Below, piece by piece: positions 34,201-41,002 of a stretch of DNA of 64,000 nt. The notes under the pieces were generated by a model. That model did no database searches, was not told the DNA's origin, and saw nothing but the letters and a program-made list of their open reading frames with translations. How positions within the stretch are numbered: the stretch's first letter is position 1; each line of letters opens with the position of its first letter. Origin of the DNA: VXOI01 sp965197575. GTDB taxonomy: Bacteria > Chloroflexota > Dehalococcoidia > Lucifugimonadales > UBA3495. A program made the position numbers and the translations under genes. Where the stretch lies: positions 2,666,001 through 2,730,000 of the forward strand of contig OZ240214.1 of the NCBI GenBank assembly GCA_965197575.1. Reading direction: 5' to 3'.

Positions 34201-35409
34201 GTTGGTGAGACTGCCCAACTCCGGTGGGACGGTGCCCGTCAATTGGTTGCTGTTGAGATACAATTCCTGAAGGTTGACGAGGCTACCCAACTCCGGTGGA
34301 ATGCTGCCCTTCAATTGGACATCATCGAGATACAACCACCGAAGACGGACAAGTTTGCCCAGCCAGGGCGGTATGCTGGCCGACAGTTGGTTGCGGGAGA
34401 GGGCCAACACTTCCAGCTTGGTGAGATTATCCAACTCTGGCGGAATGCTGCCCGTGAGCCGGTTGCCGCTGAGAGACAAGTCCCGAAGGTTGACGAGGTT
34501 GCCCAACTCCGGCGGGATACTGCCTGTCAGCCGGTTTTCTTGGAGAGCTAATGCTCCCAAGTTGGTGAGACGGCCCAATTCCTGTGGAATGTCGCCGGTG
34601 AGCCGGTTGCTACTGAGGGATAACTGCTCAATGCTGACGAGGTTGCCCAACTCTGGTGGCATGTTGCCTGTCAGCTGGTTGTCGTAGAGAAACAATAACC
34701 TGAGATAGGCGATATCGCCCAACTCCGGGGGTATACCGCCCGTCAGTCGATTGCTGCTGAGATACAACTCCTGAAGGCTGATGAGGCTGCCCAACTCCGC
34801 CGGCAGGTTGCCTGTGAGATGGTTGCTGTCGAGATTCAGCTGGGTGACGCGGCCGTTTGCGTCGGTGGTGACGCCGTGCCAATCGCCGATTGGAGCGTCG
34901 CTCCGCCAGTTGTCGTTGTTATACCAGTTCTCGCCGTCCGTTGCGTTGTAGAGGGCGACCAACGCTTCCTGGTCCGTTTCGGCTGAGGTCTGCACCAACG
35001 TGAGCTCGGCGGTGGGCGTGGGCGTGCCTGTGTGTGACGGTGCTGGCGTCGGAGTTGGTTCCCGCGTAGCGCCTGCGGCGGGCGCGGGAGTCGAGGGCCT
35101 CGTCGCAGTGGATGGCGGCGTTGCCGCGCGGGTTGCTACGGTTTCCGGTGTCTGCGTGGGAGTCAGGGGCAGCACTGGAACAAGCGTGTCCGCTGGAGCC
35201 ATAGTCGCTGTGGGCTGCGGCTCAAAAGCGGCACTGACTGCAGCGGACGGTGCAGGCACGGCCGTGGGTCCCACAGGAACCTGGGTATCCGCCACCGGAG
35301 CTGCCTGGTCCCCGCCGCAGGCTACCAGGGCGGTCAGGACCGCTAGGCACAAAAGCAGCACCGTTGAGGCCAGCCCTGTTCCAGTTGGCCTACCCCAGAA
35401 CGATTTCAT
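31252..35409 (-). CDS. Leucine-rich-repeat lipoprotein, four LRR blocks
   Basis: A 1385-aa exported lipoprotein. The ATG at 35409 follows GAGGAG; the N-terminus has a hydrophobic stretch and the lipobox LVAC. A Thr/Pro-rich linker of about 110 residues spans away from the membrane. Four blocks follow, each opening with a cap of the type LVALYNATDGPNW...W.GV and then 24-residue LRRs of plant-receptor type (LxxLxLxxNxLTGxIPPELGNL), roughly 38 repeats in total. Each block closes with C(V/L)P..L...GLPFC. Such proteins are surface binding scaffolds; the ligand is unknown. It is the only gene in its stretch on this strand. Confidence 0.9.
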   Translation of the reverse strand: MKSFWGRPTGTGLASTVLLLCLAVLTALVACGGDQAAPVADTQVPVGPTAVPAPSAAVSAAFEPQPTATMAPADTLVPVLPLTPTQTPETVATRAATPPSTATRPSTPAPAAGATREPTPTPAPSHTGTPTPTAELTLVQTSAETDQEALVALYNATDGENWYNNDNWRSDAPIGDWHGVTTDANGRVTQLNLDSNHLTGNLPAELGSLISLQELYLSSNRLTGGIPPELGDIAYLRLLFLYDNQLTGNMPPELGNLVSIEQLSLSSNRLTGDIPQELGRLTNLGALALQENRLTGSIPPELGNLVNLRDLSLSGNRLTGSIPPELDNLTKLEVLALSRNQLSASIPPWLGKLVRLRWLYLDDVQLKGSIPPELGSLVNLQELYLNSNQLTGTVPPELGSLTNLWVLRIGGNRLIGCLPESWADVSHEDLDGTGLPFCSGPTVATTPATERDSLVAIYNATNGPSWRSNTNWLSDRPIGEWDGVTTGPNGRVFVLNFNNNEMVGAHIPAEIGNLASLRSLDLRANGLTGSIPPELGNLTNLEWLSLGINQLTGSIPPELGNLTNLESLSLGSNRLTGGIPPELGSLTNLESLSLSSNRLTGGIPPELGNLTGLERLSLSSNQLTGTVPPELGKLANLQYIYLRGNQLTGCLPDLWANIHENDLDQTGLPYCNGSTTATTPATERDSLVALYNATNGPNWMDNTNWLSDAPLDEWQGVLTDSTGRVNVLLLNYNQLTGEMPPELGNLAHLEILDLSDNKLNGDIPPQLDNLSNLEYLNLGGNQLSGAIPPELGNLSNMEYLDLTGNMLSGEIPAELGSLSNLEGLRLGGNQLSGQMPPELGNLSNMEVLQLSGNQLSGEIPPLLSNFANLEGLHLANNQLTGEIPSWLGDLAFLEWLDLSGNQLSGKIPAELGDLAFLEWELDLSGNQLSGEIPAELGDLASLIKLNLGGNQLSGETPSELGNLANLEVLRLSGNQLSGEIPPWLGDLASLEWLHIDDNQFNGEIPPWLGDLASLKVLDLGGNRLSGEIPPELGNLLNLTWLALKENRLSGCVPTSLRNQLESDYIYLGGLPFCRESEASTATPSPAQVSSDRETLVALYHATDGPNWKDNTNWLSNAPLDEWHGVSADSTGRVFGLNLTGNRLTGEIPEELGDLATLGSLVLEGNRLSGEIPPELGDLANLNSLGLEGNRLSGEIPPELGNLANLTWLGLGGNRLSEELPPELGDLASLRVLLLYGNPLTGGIPSELGNLASLESLSLERNRLTGEIPPELGNLANLESLALNGNRLTGAIPVELANLANLESLSLERNRLTGEIPQELSNLSNLEYLGVSRNLLTGEIPEELGDLASLTALRLEGNRLRGCVPSSLENQLDKLDTYLGGLPFCP

Positions 35410-35829
35410 GCCGCCATTCTCCTCAGCCGACATGGTGAGGTCAATGGCCCGGCCGGTTTACCCGCCTGACGTCCGGTTCGACTCCACCAGTGCCGGCGGC
35501 TGGCTGTGCCCCGTGGGAGCAAAACACCCACCAAGGGAGAGGACCTAAGCCGCTGTCCAGCGGACGGGGTCATTACCCATCGAAATTAACGCTTTTGAAT
35601 TCGATCGTCAGGAGCTGGCAGACGGGTCCGTTCTGCCCCCGGGTTACGTCCGGCAGTCAGAAGACCGGTTGTGCGAACCGCGTTTTCAGCGTTCAACGGC
35701 CCTTTCCGGTGTGCGAGTCTATGTCCAGGACCACCTGGGTGCAGGGATTGTTCCTGCTCCGCAACCAGGACAAAAGTTGACGCTGCACATCCTGCGCGCC
35801 TGCCCGAAACCCTCCTTGGTCTGCCGTTG
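35410..35829. other. 420-bp region upstream of the LRR gene without a clear gene
   Basis: It contains the start region for the divergent LRR and 35843 genes. No ORF of natural composition and no clear promoter for the LRR gene were found. Confidence 0.5.
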
Positions 35830-35835
35830 TAATAT
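35830..35835 (+). promoter_or_regulatory. -10-like TAATAT implying a leaderless mRNA
   Basis: TAATAT ends 7 nt before the ATG at 35843, in the context CCGTTGTAATATTGGGG. As at 1513, initiation would occur at or next to the start codon, and no Shine-Dalgarno is present. Confidence 0.45.
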
Positions 35836-35842
35836 TGGGGAA

Positions 35843-36160
35843 ATGCCCAGCAAAGTCCCGGTCAAATGCGCCATTGCCGGCTGCCACCGCCGGCTGAGGA
35901 TGACCCTCGCCGAACGCGAGGAACTCAGGCGAGTGGGACGGGAGCACAACGCCACGGCGGGCCTCGTCTGCCCGGCCCACGTGAAGGCCGCCTTCAATTA
36001 CGAACTCGACGATATCGACATCGATGTCCCCCTGGGGGAACTCCTGGTCGAGGCAGCCAAAGATACTCCCCGTTGGCGCGTGATGCTGGCCCCGCTGCCG
36101 GGGGCGGCGGGTGAGCCGGAGAGCCAGTCCACGCCAGGGCAGGGAGACAGGGTTATCTAG
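35843..36160 (+). CDS. Hypothetical small zinc-type protein
   Basis: A 105-aa protein, MPSKVPVKCAIAGCHRRL..., with C9 and C14 and a second pair-like site VCPAH near residue 48 that could make a C-C-C-H zinc site. The middle is helical and charged (LAEREELRRVGREHN), followed by an acidic segment YELDDIDIDVPLGELLVEA and a disordered tail. The family is not recognised. Confidence 0.55.
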   Translation: MPSKVPVKCAIAGCHRRLRMTLAEREELRRVGREHNATAGLVCPAHVKAAFNYELDDIDIDVPLGELLVEAAKDTPRWRVMLAPLPGAAGEPESQSTPGQGDRVI

Positions 36161-36271
36161 TTCAGCCACGCCGGCCCGTAGCTCCCGGGAGAATTCGGGC
36201 AAGTTCAGAGTGCAATGACTGGCCGGTCTGGCCGGCCCTGTAACCGCATCCTATGGGATGGTTTCTTTGGC

Positions 36272-36277
36272 TATAAT
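36272..36277 (+). promoter_or_regulatory. TATAAT -10 box upstream of the DUF5679 gene
   Basis: A perfect TATAAT lies 32 nt before the ATG at 36310, leaving room for a normal leader with CAGGAG. The -35 region is weak. Confidence 0.5.
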
Positions 36278-36309
36278 CGTGGCAACCTCCGGATCAGGAG
36301 CCTTCGATT

Positions 36310-36474
36310 ATGGCCACACCCCCCGAAGCTGTTGAAATCTACTGCCTGAGGTGCCGGACCAAGACCGGCTCACGGGATGTTGAACAGGTGACCCTGAAGA
36401 ACGGGCGTCCCGCCCTGCACGCTGTCTGCGCCGTGTGCGGCACAGGCAAGTACCGCATCGGCTCCGCCAGCTGA
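36310..36474 (+). CDS. DUF5679-type zinc-ribbon protein
   Basis: A 54-aa protein, MATPPEAVEIYCLRCRTKTG, then VTLKNGRPALHAVCAVCGTGKYRIG. The two CxxC knuckles and NGRPA match DUF5679. Its function is unknown; the fold is a single zinc ribbon. CAGGAG precedes the ATG by 9 nt. Confidence 0.8.
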   Translation: MATPPEAVEIYCLRCRTKTGSRDVEQVTLKNGRPALHAVCAVCGTGKYRIGSAS

Positions 36475-36603
36475 ACCTGAACCGCCGCCAGCTCCTGAGA
36501 ACCTGACGGCCAGGGCGAACGGTGCCGGTTCCATCACCCTGAGCTGAGAGGCCCCGGACGACGACACGGTAACCGGCTACCGGATCCTGTTTCCGGGTCC
36601 ACC
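36475..36603 (+). pseudogene. Fibronectin type III fragment with a stop codon
   Basis: In the same frame as the preceding gene, after its stop, the sequence reads EPPPAPENLTARANGAGSIT, LS, stop, EAPDDDTVTGYRILFPGPP. This is the first half of an FN3 domain with TGA where the conserved Trp (TGG) belongs. It resembles the FN3 units of the protein at 41003. It is a relic of a second such gene or a misplaced fragment. Confidence 0.65.
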
Positions 36604-36770
36604 TCAGTGAGCCCGGTCTCTGGTCGCGGCGGCGGGTATCCGCAGGTGGTGGTCGGAGCGCACACAACTGCAAGCTTTTCGCTGGCAGGTTTTTCGGTGG
36701 GAGGTAAGGCTTTGGAAAAAACCGGTCGGCCAGCCCGTTATACTCCCTACGGGCCTATGGCCCTCCCCGG

Positions 36771-37130
36771 CTACGCTCTGGCCTGTATGACCACGTCGCC
36801 GCCGTCCTGGACTTCGATGTTCAAGCTGTGCCCATCGAGCAACAGCATACCGGGGAGCGGGGTGCTGCCCGTAGCGTCGGCCTCGATGTCCCTCGGTTGG
36901 CCGTCCCAGAGCACGGTGACGTGGTGGACGTCGAAAACCACCTCAGCGTCGTTGGCGAGAAGGGCCTGGCCAATGTAAGCGAAAGGCAACCCCAACTTAG
37001 ACACCAACCCGTGCGGCAAGGTCAGGAAACCGCTGTAGCCGGTGTCTACCACGGCTTCGATGTCCCGGATCCGTCCCTCCGTGTACTGCAAGGGGAGGGC
37101 CACAATTGCCTCGCAGGCGGAGTTCACCAC
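36771..37130 (-). CDS. Retropepsin-like aspartic protease (clan AA)
   Basis: A 119-aa protein with the single catalytic motif AVVDTGYSGFLTLP, characteristic of retropepsin-like clan AA proteins that work as dimers. The second half, GMLLLDGHSLNIEV, supplies the usual hydrophobic strand. A run of six T on the minus strand (36714-36719) after the gene may belong to a weak terminator. It overlaps the upstream gene by a few bases, so translation is likely coupled. Confidence 0.8.
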   Translation of the reverse strand: MVNSACEAIVALPLQYTEGRIRDIEAVVDTGYSGFLTLPHGLVSKLGLPFAYIGQALLANDAEVVFDVHHVTVLWDGQPRDIEADATGSTPLPGMLLLDGHSLNIEVQDGGDVVIQARA

Positions 37131-37429
37131 CCCTTGGATCGCCCGGTCCTCCGCAGAGACCCGGCCCCGAAACTGCGGAGGGCCCGGTAGCCCACCCGCT
37201 CACACAGGACATCGACAGCGTCGGGGCGCCGCGCCCTCAGAAGCTCCACCGCGGCACGGGTCGTGTCCGCGACTGTCCAGTCCCCGGTTTCAACGTCGAT
37301 GGCGACGTACTCTCCGAAGTGGTTGGATTCGACCTGGGGCAGAATGTCCCGCTGGTATATCTCCTTGCCCAGGCGAACCGCCGCCCTGCGGGGCCTGCGC
37401 TGGGGAGCAGGCGTCTCTGCGTGGGTCAT
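37124..37429 (-). CDS. Partner protein of the retropepsin gene
   Basis: A 101-aa protein beginning MTHAETPAPQRRPRRAAVRL, then GKEIYQRDILPQVE, EYVAIDVETGDW and VGYRALRSFG. Proteins with the EYVAIDVETGDWxVxD pattern commonly precede small clan AA protease genes, giving a two-gene unit of unknown, possibly toxin-antitoxin-like, role. AGGAG precedes the ATG at 37429. Confidence 0.7.
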   Translation of the reverse strand: MTHAETPAPQRRPRRAAVRLGKEIYQRDILPQVESNHFGEYVAIDVETGDWTVADTTRAAVELLRARRPDAVDVLCERVGYRALRSFGAGSLRRTGRSKGW

Positions 37430-37904
37430 TCGCGCTCCTGTACAAGGTGTTCTTCCACTCCTGGCATTCTAGCGGCCGGCTGGTTCCTCCACACAACGAA
37501 AAGTACGTGTTGCAGGGCACTCCCGCCGCCATCGAGCGGCTCAGTTAGTCGGGGTCCGGGAAGTCCGCCGAGCCGGTTTCCACCAGACCGCCGGGAGGGT
37601 TCCGACCGGCCAGTCGGCGGCTCACGGTTTTCATGCGTACGCCCTGCGAGGAGGGACCTGCTACCTCGATTTCGAGCGCACCGCCGTCCGTCCCGAGACG
37701 GTGGCAGGAACGGGATTCCGGCGGCGCCCCACTGCCGGTGATCAAACATTGCCACGGAGAGTTCCTTTATATAGGGGAGTCGGCCCGGCGGTCCCCGGCA
37801 AGCATACAAGAGCCGCCGCCCGCCAAGGTTGGCGGCTCATTCTGTCGGGAGCGACGCCGCGCCCGTCGGCGAAGGCGATGGCAGTCCAGACCTTTTGCCG
37901 CCGC
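37430..37904. other. 475 bp without a supported gene
   Basis: Open frames on the minus strand (for example 37545-37745) have no homology that I recognise. A stem GAGCCGCC/GGCGGCTC at 37810-37838 lies 67 nt after the kinase stop codon and could act as a weak terminator for that minus-strand gene; the T run is poor. Confidence 0.5.
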
Positions 37905-40295
37905 TCACGCCCCTACCTGTTCCGGCACCTCGCCCTCCGCCATGCGGTAGCCCACGGTGGGCAAGGCGAAGATGTAGGTGGGATCGTCCGGGTCGTCGCC
38001 CAGCTTGCGCCGCAGCCTCCTGACGATGTTCCGCACCGGCCCGGAGTCCTCTCCCTTGTCCGGCCCCCAGACCCGGTGCAGCAGGTGCTGGTTGGTCAGG
38101 GGAAGCCCGGCATTGGCCGACAGCTCCACCAGCATCCGGTACTCGGTGGCGGTGAGCGCCACCGGGTTACCGGCCAGCGTCACCAGGCGCAGGGCGTAGT
38201 CCACGGTCAGGTCTCCCCGCACGTAGGGCCGGGCGGGCTCCGCCAGCTCCGGCGCCGCCCGCTGGCGCAGGGCCGCCCGGATGCGGGCCGCCAGCTCCGT
38301 GGGCGAGAAGGGCTTGACCACGTAGTCGGCCGCTCCCTCGTCGAAGGCCCGGGCGATCACCTCGTCCTGGCCGTAGGCCGACAGGAAGATGACCGGCACG
38401 TCGGCTATCTCCCGGACCCGCCCCATCAGCTCGATGCCGTCGGCGTCCGGCAGCACCAGGTCCAGCAGCACCAAGCGGGGCGGCTCCTCCGCCATGAGCC
38501 GGGGCACATCCTCCGGGTCTCCGGTGACTACGGGCGCGTAGCCCGCCCGGGTCAGGGCGTCCCGCACGTACCGCAGGGTCTGGGGGTCGTCGTCCACGCA
38601 GAGGATGCGCACCGGCTCCGGTTCCCTCCGCTGCCTGCGCCGGGGCCGCCGGGCGGCGCGCCTCGCCGGCTCGTCCACCGCCGGCAGGGTGAAGGTGAAC
38701 CGGCTGCCCAGGCCCGGCCCGTCGCTCTCGGCCCGGATGCGGCCCCCGTGGGCCTCCACGATCCCCTTGCAGATGGCCAGCCCCAGCCCCGACCCGCCCA
38801 GCTCCCGTACCCGCTCCTCGCCGTCCAGCTGGGAGAACTTGCGGAACAGGTGGGGCAGATGCTCCGCCGGCACCCCCACCCCGTCGTCGGCCACCGAGAG
38901 GGCCACGTGGACCCCCTCCCGCGCCGCCGCCACCCGGATGGGCGACAGCTCGTGGGAGTGACGGGCCGCGTTGGACAGCAGGTTGGTCAGCACCTGCACC
39001 ACCCGCCGCCGGTCCGCCGTCACCCGGGGCAGACGCGCCGGCAGGTCGATGACCAGGTTGGCCCGGCCGCCCCCGCCCTGGAACCGGCTCCTGGCCTCGT
39101 CCACCAGGACGGTGACCTCCACCGGTTCCGGGGATACCGGCAGGGTGCCGGTCTCGATGCGGGCCACGTCCAGCAGGTCGCCGATCAGGTGGCGCATGCT
39201 CTCCGACTGGTCCCGGATGATCCGGAAGAACTGGGTCATCTCCGCCGGGTCCAGCTCGGCGGCATTCTCCAGCAGGGTGTCCGTCGATCCCTTGATGGCG
39301 GCCAGGGGGGTCCTCAGCTCGTGGCTGACCATGCCCAGGAACTCGGCCCGCAGCCGCTCCAGCTCCTCCAGGGGAGTCAGGTCCTGTACGGTAATGACCA
39401 CCGATTCCACCTCCCCCTCCTCCGAGAGGATGGGAGTGGCGTTGACCAGGGTGGTGACGCTGCGCCCGTCGGGGGACCGGAGCACCATCTCCTCGGCCCG
39501 CACCGTCTCCCCGGTGACCAGGGTCTGGGCCAGGGGCAACTCCCGCAGGGAGACCTCCCGCCCGTCGGCCCGCCAGTAGGTCAGCACGTCAAGGAGCTGC
39601 TCCGCCGAGCCGCCCGGCTCGCACAGGCCGCTGACGATCCGCCTGGCCTCCCGGTTGATCGACACCGGGTTCCCCGTCCTGGCGTCCAGGACCAGCACGC
39701 CCACCGGCGTGGTGTTCACCAGGGTCTCCAGGTCGGCCCTAGCCCGCTGCTCATCGCGGTGGCGGCGGGCGTTGGCGATGACCAGGGCCGCCTGGGAGGC
39801 GAACATCACCAGGGTCTCCTCATCCTCGGCAGTGAACTCGATCTCCTTCTCGCCCACGTAAATGGCTCCGACGCCCTCTCCCCGGTGACGGAGCGGCGCG
39901 GCCAGGAATGGCAGGGGCGAGCTAACCGCCATCGGCGGCTGGAATTCCGGCAGGCCCAGCGCCCTGACGTAGCCGTGGAAGTCCCGCAGCCGCAGCGGTT
40001 CGCCGATGCTGCTGAGCCGCTCGAAGAAGAGCATCCCGTTGGGAAATTCGGCGAACTGCCGACTCTCCTCGGGAGTCAGCCCGGAATAGAGGAATTCCTG
40101 TATCCGCCCCCCATCGTCCAGGAGGGTGATGACCCCGTAGCGGGCGCCGGTCAGCGACCGGGCGCTGTCCAGGACCCCCTGAAGCACCGTCCCGAAGTCC
40201 AGGCTCTCGCTGATGCGCAGGCTGGCCTCGCTGAGCCGGGACAGCCGCTCCCGCAGGACCTCGTTTTCCCGGGCCAGCTCATCGGCGTTACTCAT
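37905..40295 (-). CDS. Hybrid sensor kinase-response regulator with DNA-binding domain
   Basis: A 796-aa single-chain two-component system. In order: short coiled coil, GAF domain (about 25-185), PAS domain (about 190-310), HisKA with the phospho-acceptor in MVSHELRTPL (about 325), HATPase_c with NLLSNAARHS, DDGVGVP and GGSGLGLAI (about 430-545), an Arg-rich linker, REC with LLDLVLPDADG and VVKPFSP (about 565-680), and an OmpR/PhoB winged helix ending RRKLGDDPDDPTYIFALPTVGYRM. No membrane segments, so it senses a cytoplasmic signal and probably binds DNA itself. The ATG at 40295 follows GGAGGT; a GTG two codons upstream is less likely. Confidence 0.93.
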   Translation of the reverse strand: MSNADELARENEVLRERLSRLSEASLRISESLDFGTVLQGVLDSARSLTGARYGVITLLDDGGRIQEFLYSGLTPEESRQFAEFPNGMLFFERLSSIGEPLRLRDFHGYVRALGLPEFQPPMAVSSPLPFLAAPLRHRGEGVGAIYVGEKEIEFTAEDEETLVMFASQAALVIANARRHRDEQRARADLETLVNTTPVGVLVLDARTGNPVSINREARRIVSGLCEPGGSAEQLLDVLTYWRADGREVSLRELPLAQTLVTGETVRAEEMVLRSPDGRSVTTLVNATPILSEEGEVESVVITVQDLTPLEELERLRAEFLGMVSHELRTPLAAIKGSTDTLLENAAELDPAEMTQFFRIIRDQSESMRHLIGDLLDVARIETGTLPVSPEPVEVTVLVDEARSRFQGGGGRANLVIDLPARLPRVTADRRRVVQVLTNLLSNAARHSHELSPIRVAAAREGVHVALSVADDGVGVPAEHLPHLFRKFSQLDGEERVRELGGSGLGLAICKGIVEAHGGRIRAESDGPGLGSRFTFTLPAVDEPARRAARRPRRRQRREPEPVRILCVDDDPQTLRYVRDALTRAGYAPVVTGDPEDVPRLMAEEPPRLVLLDLVLPDADGIELMGRVREIADVPVIFLSAYGQDEVIARAFDEGAADYVVKPFSPTELAARIRAALRQRAAPELAEPARPYVRGDLTVDYALRLVTLAGNPVALTATEYRMLVELSANAGLPLTNQHLLHRVWGPDKGEDSGPVRNIVRRLRRKLGDDPDDPTYIFALPTVGYRMAEGEVPEQVGA

Positions 40296-40629
40296 CCCCA
40301 CGACCTCCGTTCAGGTAAGGACGGCCTGCGATCTCCCGGCCCACCGGGCCTCCGGAAAGAGTGTATCAGCTTTGCGAGAAATTACACAGCAAAAATTGGC
40401 TGGAAACTGGTCGGAAATCGAGGTGCTAAGTGACCGGCTTTTGACTGACTTTACACAACATTCTGTGTCACACTGTCCGGCAACTTACCCCAACCTCCGG
40501 TAGGGAGGAACTTAGTCGACATTCGATAGGCCCATAAACGGAGTGGATGCAACGGCCGTCCGGCCCCGCGAATGGGCTGCCAGGGCCGCCGGAGAGATGG
40601 CCATGAATAACACAAGGAGTACCCACGTC
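40296..40629. other. Intergenic region between the kinase and the giant-protein locus
   Basis: Holds the kinase promoter (minus) and possibly one for the plus-strand genes: TTGACT at 40441 is a fair -35, but its -10 is unclear. No gene is supported. Confidence 0.45.
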
Positions 40630-40743
40630 ATGATCAACAGCCTGTCCCCCGCCAGTCTGGTTGCCCGGAGCGCCGCCATAATGGGCGCCCTGGCCGCCTG
40701 GCCATCCAGCCCCCCCTCCGGCAGCGTTGGGGTCCCGCGGTGA
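40630..40743 (+). CDS. Possible 37-aa leader ORF
   Basis: It starts MINSLSPASLVARSAAIMGA after AAGGAG and ends SVGVPR. It is Ala/Ser/Pro-rich. Its stop codon overlaps the GTG of the next small ORF, which suggests coupling. No homology is recognised; it may be a chance ORF. Confidence 0.3.
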   Translation: MINSLSPASLVARSAAIMGALAAWPSSPPSGSVGVPR

Positions 40744-40814
40744 GGGCCATCCGACCCGTACCGCTTATCCTGGTTGTCGCCCTATCGGCGCTTGTGGTGG
40801 CGCTGAATGTCTGA
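40740..40814 (+). CDS. Possible 24-aa membrane peptide
   Basis: It encodes MRAIRPVPLILVVALSALVV plus ALNV, a single transmembrane-like helix with two N-terminal arginines. GTG start overlapping the previous stop. Position ahead of the exported giant gene is suggestive, but coding is unproven. Confidence 0.35.
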   Translation: MRAIRPVPLILVVALSALVVALNV

Positions 40815-40939
40815 GCGCGCGCCCGCAGCAACCGGAGTCCTCGAAGGACGCCTTGCGGCGGGCTTCGCACGTCCCGCACTCACCCGAAACAGCCTTCAAC
40901 CATGCAACGCCCTACGCCACTGCGCGCCGCTCCTCTATC

Positions 40940-41002
40940 GGCTGAAGCCCGCGGACCGGACGGGCTGCGTCCCGCACACCCGCACCAGCACGGGGAGGAA
41001 CG
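40940..41002 (+). promoter_or_regulatory. Conserved 63-nt leader of an exported giant gene (copy 1)
   Basis: This segment aligns without gaps to 62067-62129, the leader of the second exported gene. Shared blocks include GCGGACCGGACGG and CTGCGTCCC. GGAC...GTCC can pair into a hairpin just upstream of the ribosome site GGGGAGGAA. It is absent from other genes in the window. Confidence 0.65.

Noticed and set aside
31300..34900. Regularly spaced 72-bp repeats, superficially CRISPR-like
   Set aside because: They are LRR codons in one long ORF; there are no unique spacers and no cas genes.
35475..35500. GGTTCGACTCC, like a tRNA T-arm
   Set aside because: The stem does not pair properly, and no anticodon or D-arm could be placed upstream.
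37701..40433. 910-codon plus-strand ORF opposite the hybrid kinase
   Set aside because: Pro/Gln/Arg/His-rich shadow; every diagnostic motif of the kinase lies on the minus strand.
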